This document shows positions 40,030-47,622 of a stretch of 61,806 nt of DNA, piece by piece. Source of the stretch: Bacteroidales bacterium. GTDB taxonomy: Bacteria; Bacteroidota; Bacteroidia; Bacteroidales; GCA-2748055. Within the stretch, counting starts at the first letter, position 1. The number at the start of each line of letters is the position of its first letter. Under the pieces are notes generated by a model that saw only the letters and a program-made list of their open reading frames with translations, did no database searches and had not been told where the DNA came from. The position numbers and the translations under genes were made by a program. The stretch covers positions 1 through 61,806 of the forward strand of contig JAIPBT010000024.1 of the NCBI GenBank assembly GCA_021738565.1. Reading direction: 5' to 3'.

Positions 40030-41300
40030 AGAAAGGAAAACCAACCACCATCATCCCGGGAATTTTGGGTGGTCTTGTCGCACTGCTCCTTATTGGAGCC
40101 TTTTCCTGCAGCAATAAAAAAAACCAGGAGGTACAGACAACCCTGGTCAAAAAAGGCACTTTTACCGAAGAGCTGGTGGAGGAGGGTACACTGCGCGCTG
40201 TCAATTCCATAAATATTAATGCACCCAGAATCTCATACCGGTATGGCGGGCTAAAAATCGCCACAATCGTGGAGGATGGCTCTGAGGTCAATAAGGGAGA
40301 CACTCTGCTCATCTTCGATCCCTCGGAAGTAAAAAAATCTATTGTAGATATAGAGCAACGGCTGGACATTCAACACGCAGAGCTCGACAAGCTGGTTGCC
40401 ACACAAAACTCGGAAATTGAAGATCTTGAAGCCGAGTTGAAGATATCCGGGATTGATCTTGAAATCTCTAAAATTAACTTCGAACAATCGGTGTATGAAG
40501 CTGAGATCACCAAAAAGGAGATACAGCTGAAGCTTGAAAATGCGCAGCTTGCATTAGAACGTGCAAAGGAACAGATTGAAAACAAGAAGAAGATCCATGA
40601 AGTGGACCTGTTCCAGAAAAAAATCACTATCGGCCAGCTAAATGAACAACTCCGCGAGGCGAAAGAAACCGTTGGGATGTTGGTCGTGGTAAGCCCGGCC
40701 AACGGGATCGCCATCCTGGAAGACAACTGGATGTCGCGCCAGAAATGGCAGGAGGGAGACCAGCCATACTCCGGGTCGAAAATCATCACCCTGCCCGATC
40801 TTTCGGAAATGATGGCCGATGCAAAGATCAACGAAGTAGATGCACTGAAGATAACCCTGGGATTGCCGGTCACGATTACGCCCGATGCCTTTTCTGATTC
40901 CACCTATATGGGAGAACTCACATGGATGGCAAACCTGGCCCAAAAAAAGGATTGGGAAACGAACATCAAGGTATTCCCGGTTGGGATTTCCATTCCCGAC
41001 AGCGATGCCAGCCTGATGCCAGGACTGACCGTTAGCTGCAGGATAAAGATCAGCGAGCAACCCGATGCCCTGCTCATTCCCCTTGATGCTGTATTCCGGG
41101 ACGATTTCAGTGAGTTTGTCTACGTAAAAACGGGAACCGGTTTTAAACGACGGGAAATTGTCATCGAAAAATACAACGCAGATTTTGCATGTATCGAAAA
41201 AGGTCTTGAAGAGCATGAAGAGGTTGCTTTAAGTGACCCGTTCCTGAACAAAATGGAGGAGGAAAGCGATGCATCAACAAGTGATCTTGCAAAACTATAA
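40026..41300 (+). CDS. HlyD-type membrane fusion lipoprotein 2
   Basis: A 424-residue adaptor with an N-terminal membrane segment ending GAFSC (lipobox). It shares the layout of the flanking adaptors: barrel-sandwich (VEEGTLRAVNS, VNKGDTLLIFDPSEVK), a coiled coil (~95-205), LVVVSPANGIAILE and a C-terminal VSCRIKISEQPDALLIPLDAVF. The ATGA overlap with adaptor 1 suggests translational coupling. Three similar but clearly different adaptors in a row suggest a hetero-oligomeric adaptor ring, although simple duplication is also possible. Confidence 0.88.
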   Translation: MKKGKPTTIIPGILGGLVALLLIGAFSCSNKKNQEVQTTLVKKGTFTEELVEEGTLRAVNSININAPRISYRYGGLKIATIVEDGSEVNKGDTLLIFDPSEVKKSIVDIEQRLDIQHAELDKLVATQNSEIEDLEAELKISGIDLEISKINFEQSVYEAEITKKEIQLKLENAQLALERAKEQIENKKKIHEVDLFQKKITIGQLNEQLREAKETVGMLVVVSPANGIAILEDNWMSRQKWQEGDQPYSGSKIITLPDLSEMMADAKINEVDALKITLGLPVTITPDAFSDSTYMGELTWMANLAQKKDWETNIKVFPVGISIPDSDASLMPGLTVSCRIKISEQPDALLIPLDAVFRDDFSEFVYVKTGTGFKRREIVIEKYNADFACIEKGLEEHEEVALSDPFLNKMEEESDASTSDLAKL

Positions 41301-41310
41301 TTCATTGATT

Positions 41311-42519
41311 ATGCCGACTATCAATATAATTCCAACACGGCAGTTACTGTTCATGACTGCTATTTTCCTCTTTGGACTGATGTCATGCAATAAATCCACC
41401 CAAAGCAACTTTTCAGTAATGAAAGGGGAGTTTGTCCAGTCAGTAACTGAATCGGGGGAACTGGAAGCCATTGATGCCACAAGCATCATTATGCCAAGGA
41501 TCGATTACCGCTACGGGTATGCATTTAAGATCGTGGGGATTGTCGATTACGGAACCGTGGTTGAAAAGGGCGACTCTGTGGTGGCATTGGATCCTTCCTC
41601 CATATATAAATACATCATCCAGCAGGAAGAAGCGCTTGAAAACGCCAAAGCAAAAGCTGAAAAACAGAAGGTACAGGCCACCATCCGGCGAAGGGACCTG
41701 GAAGTACAGCTGAAAAACCAGGAAGCTTCTTATGACCTGAAAAAGCTTGAACTGGAAAGGATTCAGTTTGATTCAGGCCTGAAGAAAAAAGTGAAAGAAC
41801 TGGAATTTCAAAAGGCTGCCATCCAGCTAGAAAAAATAAGAAATAAACTGGAGTTGAACCCGCTGCTTGAAAAATACGACAGGCACATCAATGAGCTCGA
41901 GGTTATGCAACGAAGGGCAGACATTCAAAATGCAACCGATGTTCTAAAAAGCCTGGTTCTTTACAGTCCGGGAAACGGTTACTTTATCACCGATTACAAC
42001 AGAAGTGCGGGTCACAATTATGCCCTTGGGGATGAGGTATACATAGGGAGAATGATTGCCAACATTCCCGATGTTTCCCGAATGAAAGTAAGGTCTTTCA
42101 TTAACGAAACAGATATTCGGAAGGTGAATGAGGGAATGAAGGTAGTGATCAGACTGGATGCCCTTCCTGACCTAACTTTCAAAGCCTCACTGAAGGAGAT
42201 CAGTAAGATTTGTACTGAGCAGGATAAGCAGAAAATTTTTAAGACAGTCATAGAGATTGATGATAACGACGAAAGGTTGAAACCGGGGATGTCTGTCAGC
42301 TGTGAATACATCAGCTTTGAATCAGACAACGAATTGTTTGTGCCCAATGAATGCCTGCTGAGTGAAGGAGATGAAGTATATGTTTTTGCCAAAAAGGGGA
42401 GCAAATTCAAAAAGACGAAGGTGGAAACAGGGTTATCAAATGCCAAATACACGATCCTACATACAAAATTAAAGCCCGGCAGGGAGCTGCTTTCCCTAAA
42501 CCGGGAAACTGTTATTTAA
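41311..42519 (+). CDS. HlyD-type membrane fusion lipoprotein 3
   Basis: A 402-residue adaptor from ATG 41311; an earlier in-frame ATG at 41269 lies inside the previous gene and precedes the signal by extra polar residues, so the later start is chosen. The lipobox is FGLMSC. Core motifs are VTESGELEAIDA, VEKGDSVVALDPSSI, a coiled coil (~80-210), LVLYSPGNGYFIT and CEYISFESDNELFVPNECLL. It is ten bases after adaptor 2 and ten before the permease, clearly one operon. Confidence 0.86.
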   Translation: MPTINIIPTRQLLFMTAIFLFGLMSCNKSTQSNFSVMKGEFVQSVTESGELEAIDATSIIMPRIDYRYGYAFKIVGIVDYGTVVEKGDSVVALDPSSIYKYIIQQEEALENAKAKAEKQKVQATIRRRDLEVQLKNQEASYDLKKLELERIQFDSGLKKKVKELEFQKAAIQLEKIRNKLELNPLLEKYDRHINELEVMQRRADIQNATDVLKSLVLYSPGNGYFITDYNRSAGHNYALGDEVYIGRMIANIPDVSRMKVRSFINETDIRKVNEGMKVVIRLDALPDLTFKASLKEISKICTEQDKQKIFKTVIEIDDNDERLKPGMSVSCEYISFESDNELFVPNECLLSEGDEVYVFAKKGSKFKKTKVETGLSNAKYTILHTKLKPGRELLSLNRETVI

Positions 42520-42529
42520 TACATTTGTC

Positions 42530-43768
42530 ATGCAGTTAAAAGAAAACATAAACATAGCCTTTCTAAGTCTGATCGATCAAAAGTTCCGGTCTGTACTTAC
42601 CATGTTAGGGATCATCTTTGGTACAGCATCGGTGATCATCATGGTATCCATCGGTGAGGGAGCCAAGAAAATGGCCATTGCAAAATACCAGGACCTGGGG
42701 ATAAGGAATATTATCGTAAGAGATAGAGAACTTTCCGACAAAGAGTTGGAAGAGGTAAGGATGAAATTCTCTCCTGGATTATCGGTTCGCGATGCAGACG
42801 TTGTTTCTGATATCGTTCCCGGGGTGGTGGATGTTGCGTGCCAGGCTGAATCAGATGTGGAGGCCAAATATGGGGATAAATCTGCAAAAGGAACCATCAT
42901 CGGAGTTACACCATCCATATCCGGTATCCTCAATTATTCTGTAAACAACGGATCCTTTATAGGGAACGACCATTTAGACAAGATGATGAAAGTATGTACC
43001 CTGGGTGCTTCCATTGCACGGTCACTCTTCGGGTATGAAGACCCTATTGGGAAAAATGTCAAGCTTGACGACCAGTGGTTTGAAGTGATCGGCGTTATGA
43101 ATTCCAAGGCACTTTTTACCGAAACCGTTGGAGAGCTTGCAGCCCGCGACCTCAACAATGACATTTATATCCCCCTTTCAACATATAACAAAAGAATACC
43201 ACCCGGGAATGTGCTTGAAAGTGAGATCAACCAGTTCACCGTGAAACTGGGATCTTCCGAAAACCTGATTGAATCCGCTGCAGTAATCAGGAGCATCCTC
43301 AACAGGCACCACTACAACAACGACGATTTCAGCATCATTGTACCCTATGAACTCTTAAAACAGGAGGAGAAGGAAAGACAACGCTACAACTTTCTTTTGG
43401 CATCCATCGCGGCCATTTCGCTGATCGTGGGAGGTATCGGGATTATGAACATCATGCTGGCCTCTGTCGTAGAAAGAACACGTGAGATCGGGATCCGCCG
43501 CGCATTGGGAGGCAAGAAAAACGACATCCTCAGCCAGTTTGTTACCGAGGCCGTGATGATGAGCCTGGCAGGTGGATTGATCGGAGTGTTCCTGGGCATC
43601 CTTCTTTCACTGATCCTTTCTCTCTCGAATGAAGTAAGTACATCCATAAAATTCTATTCCCTGTTTATAGCTTTTGCTTTTTCAATTATCGTGGGAATAA
43701 CCTTCGGATACCTGCCGGCAAAGAAAGCCGCCAACCTGGAACCCATTGAATCCATCAGGCATGAATAA
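42530..43768 (+). CDS. MacB-type ABC permease (no ATPase domain)
   Basis: A 412-residue inner-membrane permease with the MacB/FtsX pattern: an N-terminal helix (SVLTMLGIIFGTASVIIMVSIGEGA), a large periplasmic domain (~50-265) and three C-terminal helices with VGGIGIMNIMLASVVERTREIGIRRALGGKK. Classical MacB carries an N-terminal nucleotide-binding domain of ~220 residues. Here it is absent and no ATPase gene is found anywhere in the operon, so the energy subunit must be encoded elsewhere or the complex works differently. Confidence 0.9.
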   Translation: MQLKENINIAFLSLIDQKFRSVLTMLGIIFGTASVIIMVSIGEGAKKMAIAKYQDLGIRNIIVRDRELSDKELEEVRMKFSPGLSVRDADVVSDIVPGVVDVACQAESDVEAKYGDKSAKGTIIGVTPSISGILNYSVNNGSFIGNDHLDKMMKVCTLGASIARSLFGYEDPIGKNVKLDDQWFEVIGVMNSKALFTETVGELAARDLNNDIYIPLSTYNKRIPPGNVLESEINQFTVKLGSSENLIESAAVIRSILNRHHYNNDDFSIIVPYELLKQEEKERQRYNFLLASIAAISLIVGGIGIMNIMLASVVERTREIGIRRALGGKKNDILSQFVTEAVMMSLAGGLIGVFLGILLSLILSLSNEVSTSIKFYSLFIAFAFSIIVGITFGYLPAKKAANLEPIESIRHE

Positions 43769-43815
43769 AGTGATCTACATGACAATTTCAACATACTTAC
43801 CCCATTAATGCTTAC

Positions 43816-45318
43816 ATGATGAAAAAACCAATCATACAAATGTTTTTTATACTTTCCGGCTTGTGGCTTTGCTTTCAAATTCAGGCCCAGGATGTTTACC
43901 GGCTTGATCTGAACAGCAGCATAGGCATTGCCAAAAAACAGAGCAACCGGATGCAGATCCTCCAACAACAATTGCACATCTCTGAATACCAGTTGAAAGC
44001 AGCAACAAGCAATTTCAAAACCCATGTGAATATGGATATGGTGCTGCCACGATATACAGAGGATATTATACAATGGGAAGACAGCCTGGGACTGTCGTTC
44101 TACCCGGTCAGGAAAAACCAGATGAACGCCTATTTGACAATCAACCAGCCGCTGCCTACCGATGGATACCTGTATCTTACCTCAGGGCTCCAGAATATGG
44201 TTGATTACAATTACGAAGACCGGCTGACACAGATCTCCTCAAGTATTGGTTTGCGTCAACCGATAGAAGCATTCTACGGATACAACAATATAAAACTGAG
44301 TTACAAGCAGGCTGAACTGAATTATGAATCCTCACAGAGACAACTCGAAAGGGCAGAGCTTGATCTTGTTTATGAGGTCAGCAGCTTGTATTATAACCTT
44401 TTGTCATACGAACAAAGGCTCGAAATTGCGAAAATGAGCTATGACCGTCAGAATGAAGCTTATACAATAGCCAGCAACAAATACAAGGCGGGATTGATCC
44501 GTGAAGTAGAAGCGTTGCAGATGGAGGTTGACCTGAGTGAGGCTGCCAATACGCTGGATATTGCCCGGGTGAACCTCAGTTCCCAGAAGAGGCTCTTTAA
44601 GGAATTACTGGGATTGAATCTCAACGACAGCGTGATTATCGAGAGCAGCATGGTGTATGAACAGGTACTTGTTGATGTGGAGAAAGCGGTGAAGCTGGCC
44701 CTGGAGAACAGGAATGAGCTGAAGGAACATGAGATCAGGATTGAGTTATCGGAGATGGAGATCAAACGAAGGAAAGCTGCAGGACGGATACAGGGAGATA
44801 TCCTGTTTAATTACAACCTGATCGGGACCAACAAAAGTGTCCTTGCAATACCTTTGGATAATTCATTCCAGGACAGTTGGTACAATCTGCAGGACCGGCC
44901 GGGAAATTTCAACGCGGCTCTGACCATCAGTATACCCCTTATCGACTGGGGAGAGAACAAGGCCAGGGTGAATGCTGCCCGGGCAAGCCTGGAACAAAAC
45001 AGGTTACAGCTGAAGGGCGAAAAGATCAGCATCGAGCGGGAGATCCGGACCCTGATCGAACGGCTTCAGAGCAGCCTTCACAGGCTCCAGCTGCTTGAGA
45101 AGAACGTGATCGTCGCGGAGAAGAGCTTCGAGATCAGCCGGCAGCGTTATTCCAATGGAGAGATAGACAGTCAGTCCATCGCCCTCGAACGTGAACGCCT
45201 GAATAACGCCTATATCTCCCGCCTGGAATCCTACATCACATACAAGCTTCTGCTCTCCGACCTCATGCGAAAAACGTTTTATGATTTTGAGAAAGATGCT
45301 CCGATCGGAGAGATATAG
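43816..45318 (+). CDS. TolC-family outer membrane efflux protein
   Basis: A 500-residue outer-membrane protein with signal (FQIQAQ) and two OEP repeats. Coiled-coil stretches such as YNLLSYEQRLEIAKMSYDR and ASNKYKAGLIREVEAL are typical, and the second half repeats the pattern (EKSFEISRQRYSNGEID). It would form the exit duct of the adaptor/permease complex upstream. It is 47 bases after the permease and is closed by the terminator at 45324. Confidence 0.92.
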   Translation: MMKKPIIQMFFILSGLWLCFQIQAQDVYRLDLNSSIGIAKKQSNRMQILQQQLHISEYQLKAATSNFKTHVNMDMVLPRYTEDIIQWEDSLGLSFYPVRKNQMNAYLTINQPLPTDGYLYLTSGLQNMVDYNYEDRLTQISSSIGLRQPIEAFYGYNNIKLSYKQAELNYESSQRQLERAELDLVYEVSSLYYNLLSYEQRLEIAKMSYDRQNEAYTIASNKYKAGLIREVEALQMEVDLSEAANTLDIARVNLSSQKRLFKELLGLNLNDSVIIESSMVYEQVLVDVEKAVKLALENRNELKEHEIRIELSEMEIKRRKAAGRIQGDILFNYNLIGTNKSVLAIPLDNSFQDSWYNLQDRPGNFNAALTISIPLIDWGENKARVNAARASLEQNRLQLKGEKISIEREIRTLIERLQSSLHRLQLLEKNVIVAEKSFEISRQRYSNGEIDSQSIALERERLNNAYISRLESYITYKLLLSDLMRKTFYDFEKDAPIGEI

Positions 45319-45323
45319 GAAGA

Positions 45324-45372
45324 ACAACACGTAAAGGCAATTTCATGGAATTGCCTTTACGTGTTGTGTTTT
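45324..45372 (+). terminator. Strong hairpin terminator after the efflux operon
   Basis: A perfect 19-bp stem (arms 45324-45342 and 45349-45367, including GTAAAGGCAATT) with a six-base loop, followed by GTTTTA. Only a short T run, but the stem is very stable and it separates the efflux operon from the arsenic island. Confidence 0.8.
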
Positions 45373-45606
45373 ACCTCCCTCTCCAACTCCCGATCACCAG
45401 GAGAAAGAAGAATATATAAATGATCTGGCATTGCCACCCAATCATGTACAATGAGGCGTTGATGATATTCTGTTATTTTGTTGATTTCGTTATCAATTAC
45501 TTCCCCATATTCTGAAAGGATCATTCTTCCATGTTGGATTTCCTCCAGAAAAGGATTTCTGTTAATATAGATTTATAAATGTTAAAAATTTTATCTTTTC
45601 ATCAAT

Positions 45607-45624
45607 GTTCGTATATTTGCGAAC
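45607..45624. promoter_or_regulatory. ArsR operator 1 overlapping the -7 element
   Basis: The inverted repeat GTTCG-N8-CGAAC (GTTCGTATATTTGCGAAC) contains TATATTTG at 45612-45619, an exact match to the TAnnTTTG -7 consensus. It lies just before the likely arsR start, so bound repressor would block its own promoter. A second copy is at 45956. Confidence 0.8.
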
Positions 45625-45628
45625 TGAT

Positions 45629-45937
45629 ATGAATACTTCATTAATGGAAAAAGAAATAATAACGGAGCGTCAGCAAAAGTTGGCCAGGTACGCGAAAGCA
45701 ATGGGGCATCCTGTGCGTTTGTATGTGCTGGAATTGCTGGCTAAGCAATCTTGCTGTTATAGTGGAGACCTTTCCGAGATCTTGCCAATTGCCAAATCGA
45801 CCCTCTCCCAGCACCTGAAAGAACTGAAATCTGCCGGGCTGATCCAGGGAGAGATCGAGGCCCCGAGAATCAAGTATTGTTTGAATGTGGAAAACTGGAA
45901 CGAGGCAAAAAGGTTGCTAAGAAATCTGATTGATTAA
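45629..45937 (+). CDS. arsR: ArsR-type repressor 1
   Basis: A 102-residue winged-helix repressor. The ATG at 45605 lies next to the operator, so I start at 45629 (or 45644). It has the HPVRLYVLELL helix, the recognition helix AKSTLSQHLKELKSAG and a wing ending IKYCLN. Cys42-Cys43 just before Y-S-G-D take the position of the metal-sensing cysteines of ArsR/SmtB proteins, so it may sense trivalent arsenic or antimony. It should release the operator copies at 45607 and 45956 on binding. It is paralogous to the ArsR at 52262. Confidence 0.88.
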   Translation: MNTSLMEKEIITERQQKLARYAKAMGHPVRLYVLELLAKQSCCYSGDLSEILPIAKSTLSQHLKELKSAGLIQGEIEAPRIKYCLNVENWNEAKRLLRNLID

Positions 45938-45955
45938 AAAAATTTTATAAATATG

Positions 45956-45973
45956 GTTCGTTGTTTTGCGAAC
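45956..45973. promoter_or_regulatory. ArsR operator 2 before the thioredoxin gene
   Basis: GTTCGTTGTTTTGCGAAC has the same GTTCG-N8-CGAAC arms as operator 1. TTGTTTTG inside it is one base off the -7 consensus. It is 29 bases upstream of the thioredoxin ATG, giving a second, weaker ArsR-controlled promoter inside the operon. Confidence 0.75.
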
Positions 45974-46001
45974 TACGACAAACTCAATAAACGCAAAAAT
46001 C

Positions 46002-46241
46002 ATGGAAATAAAAGTTCTGGGCACAGGGTGCCCGAAATGCAAAGCGCTTGAAAAAACAACTCGGGATGTTCTTTCCGATATAGGAGTTGAAGCAGATATC
46101 ATCAAAGAGGAAGACATCATGAAGATCATGGAATACGGGATCATGCATACACCCGGATTGGTGATCAACGGGAAAGTGGTTGTATCAGGACGTGTTCCTT
46201 CAACAAATGAGCTCAAACAATTTATCACTCAAAACCAATAA
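46002..46241 (+). CDS. Small thioredoxin-fold protein (CPKC)
   Basis: A 79-residue cytosolic protein from ATG 46002; an upstream ATG at 45966 lies in the operator and adds unconserved residues. The active site is Cys10-Pro-Lys-Cys13 (LGTGCPKCKALEK), followed by GIMHTPGLVINGKVVVSG with the cis-Pro of the fold. It belongs to the TM0996/MTH895-type thioredoxins common next to permeases and arsenic genes. It might supply electrons to the membrane partner three genes later, or occupy the ArsE position of arsEFG operons; that is inference. Confidence 0.88.
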   Translation: MEIKVLGTGCPKCKALEKTTRDVLSDIGVEADIIKEEDIMKIMEYGIMHTPGLVINGKVVVSGRVPSTNELKQFITQNQ

Positions 46242-46244
46242 ACC

Positions 46245-46655
46245 ATGAAATTACTTAATCTGATTTTCGCCTCTTTTCTGATCCTGGGAATGAATAATTC
46301 ATGCACGGGTCAAACCGACAAAAATGAGAAGACAGCCGCAATATCGGAGTCCGGCGATGTGGAAGTTTTCTACTTTCATAATACACGCAGATGTGCAACC
46401 TGCAATGCTGTTGAGGATGTAACAGTTGAAGCGCTTACTGAAAATTATGGCGAGAAAATCTCCTTTACCAGCTATAACCTGGAAAAAGCTGACGGGAAGA
46501 AGAAAGCTGAAGAGCTAGGGGTTGCAGGACAGACTTTGTTGATAGTCAAGGATGATAAAAAGATCAACCTTACCAACGAAGGATTCATGTATGCCCGCAG
46601 TAATCCGGAAAAATTGAAAGAGCTTATTACTGACAAGATCAACGCACTGCTGTAA
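46245..46655 (+). CDS. arsF: ArsF-like thioredoxin-fold lipoprotein
   Basis: A 136-residue exported protein with signal ending MNNSC (Cys20 lipidated if the lipobox is used). Residues ~38-136 form a thioredoxin-like fold with Cys50-x-x-Cys53 in RRCATCNAVE and VAGQTLLIVKDDKK. The sequence type is the one annotated as the nitrophenyl-compound nitroreductase subunit ArsF, proposed for organoarsenical reduction. Its start is four bases after the thioredoxin gene and its stop 14 before the ArsG-like gene. The periplasmic location is inferred from the signal. Confidence 0.8.
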   Translation: MKLLNLIFASFLILGMNNSCTGQTDKNEKTAAISESGDVEVFYFHNTRRCATCNAVEDVTVEALTENYGEKISFTSYNLEKADGKKKAEELGVAGQTLLIVKDDKKINLTNEGFMYARSNPEKLKELITDKINALL

Positions 46656-46669
46656 ATAAGAGATCAATT

Positions 46670-47374
46670 TTGATGGAAGAATTTCTGAGCAATCTGGCCG
46701 GCAGCAGTTCTGTTCCGGTGGCGACCGCGTTTGTCCTGGGACTGCTCACTGCCATCAGTCCCTGTCCGATGGCCACAAATATCACGGCCATTGGTTTTAT
46801 CAGCAAAGACGTGGTAGACCGGCGAAGGGTGTTCATCAACGGGCTGGTTTATACAGGAGGAAGAGCATTCACCTATACCGTGCTGGCGCTGATCCTGTTC
46901 TTTGGCGCCGATCAGCTTAAGATTTCAGGGATCTTTCAGCAGTATGGGGAGAAGATCATCGGGCCGTTGCTCATTCTGATCGGCCTATTGATGCTGGATG
47001 TGTTGAAGATCCGGTTCCCGGGTTTTTCAAAGCTGACCGGCAATATACAGAACAGGGGAATTAAAAATTACTGGGATGTTCTGCTGCTCGGGATCGTCTT
47101 TGCACTGGCATTTTGTCCCTACAGCGGGGTACTCTTTTTTGGAATGCTCATCCCGATGACCATCAGCAGTGCTTCAGGACTTTACCTGCCGGTGGTCTTC
47201 GCCATTGCAACCGGCATTCCGGTCATCATTTTTGCCTGGCTGCTGGCTTACACGGTCTCCGGTGTGGGCAACTTGTACAACAGGATGAAGACTTTCGAAA
47301 TTTGGTTCCGCAGGGTAATTTCTGTTGTTTTTATCGGGGTAGGGATCTATTACGTTGTTATTATATATTTCTAA
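46670..47374 (+). CDS. arsG: ArsG-like / CcdA-like membrane protein
   Basis: A 234-residue protein with six hydrophobic segments. It has SPCPMATNITAIG with Cys31 in the first helix and FCPYSGVLFFG with Cys149 later; paired cysteines in this arrangement mark the CcdA/DsbD electron carriers. The family is annotated as the aromatic arsenical efflux permease ArsG. Placed right after two thioredoxin-fold genes, it could carry electrons across the membrane instead of, or as well as, exporting arsenicals. It is followed by a ~250-base gap with palindromes. Confidence 0.8.
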   Translation: MMEEFLSNLAGSSSVPVATAFVLGLLTAISPCPMATNITAIGFISKDVVDRRRVFINGLVYTGGRAFTYTVLALILFFGADQLKISGIFQQYGEKIIGPLLILIGLLMLDVLKIRFPGFSKLTGNIQNRGIKNYWDVLLLGIVFALAFCPYSGVLFFGMLIPMTISSASGLYLPVVFAIATGIPVIIFAWLLAYTVSGVGNLYNRMKTFEIWFRRVISVVFIGVGIYYVVIIYF

Positions 47375-47492
47375 AACCGGATGGTAATATTACAGTCTGT
47401 GAGAAAGTGCAGCAATACAGATATCGGTCATGACCCCGGAACCGGATACAGGCCAGGAATTAACATAATAAATGGTATTAAACCTCAGAGTA

Positions 47493-47511
47493 TCCCGATG
47501 ATATATCGGGA
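47493..47511. repeat. TCCCGAT palindrome, copy 1
   Basis: TCCCGAT-GATAT-ATCGGGA, 7-bp arms. A near-identical copy is at 47575. Between them CGGAG-TAGAA-CTCCG (47526-47540) is another short hairpin. Confidence 0.65.
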
Positions 47512-47574
47512 TGGACTCTTAAATTCGGAGTAGAACTCCGAGGAATTAAACCATTACCTTCTCGTCCGCCGTAG

Positions 47575-47593
47575 TCCCGATGAAATATCGGGA
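47575..47593. repeat. TCCCGAT palindrome, copy 2
   Basis: TCCCGAT-GAAAT-ATCGGGA, differing from copy 1 at a single loop base. It ends 29 bases before the ArsP-like permease gene, close to its likely ribosome-binding GGAGG at 47599. It may be a repeat family or an mRNA structure that attenuates the downstream genes. Confidence 0.6.
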
Positions 47594-47622
47594 CGAAGGA
47601 GGATTAAAATAATCATAGCACT

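Noticed and set aside
45605-45628. Earlier ATG for arsR1
   Set aside because: It lies beside the operator and the -7 element, so translation from it is unlikely.
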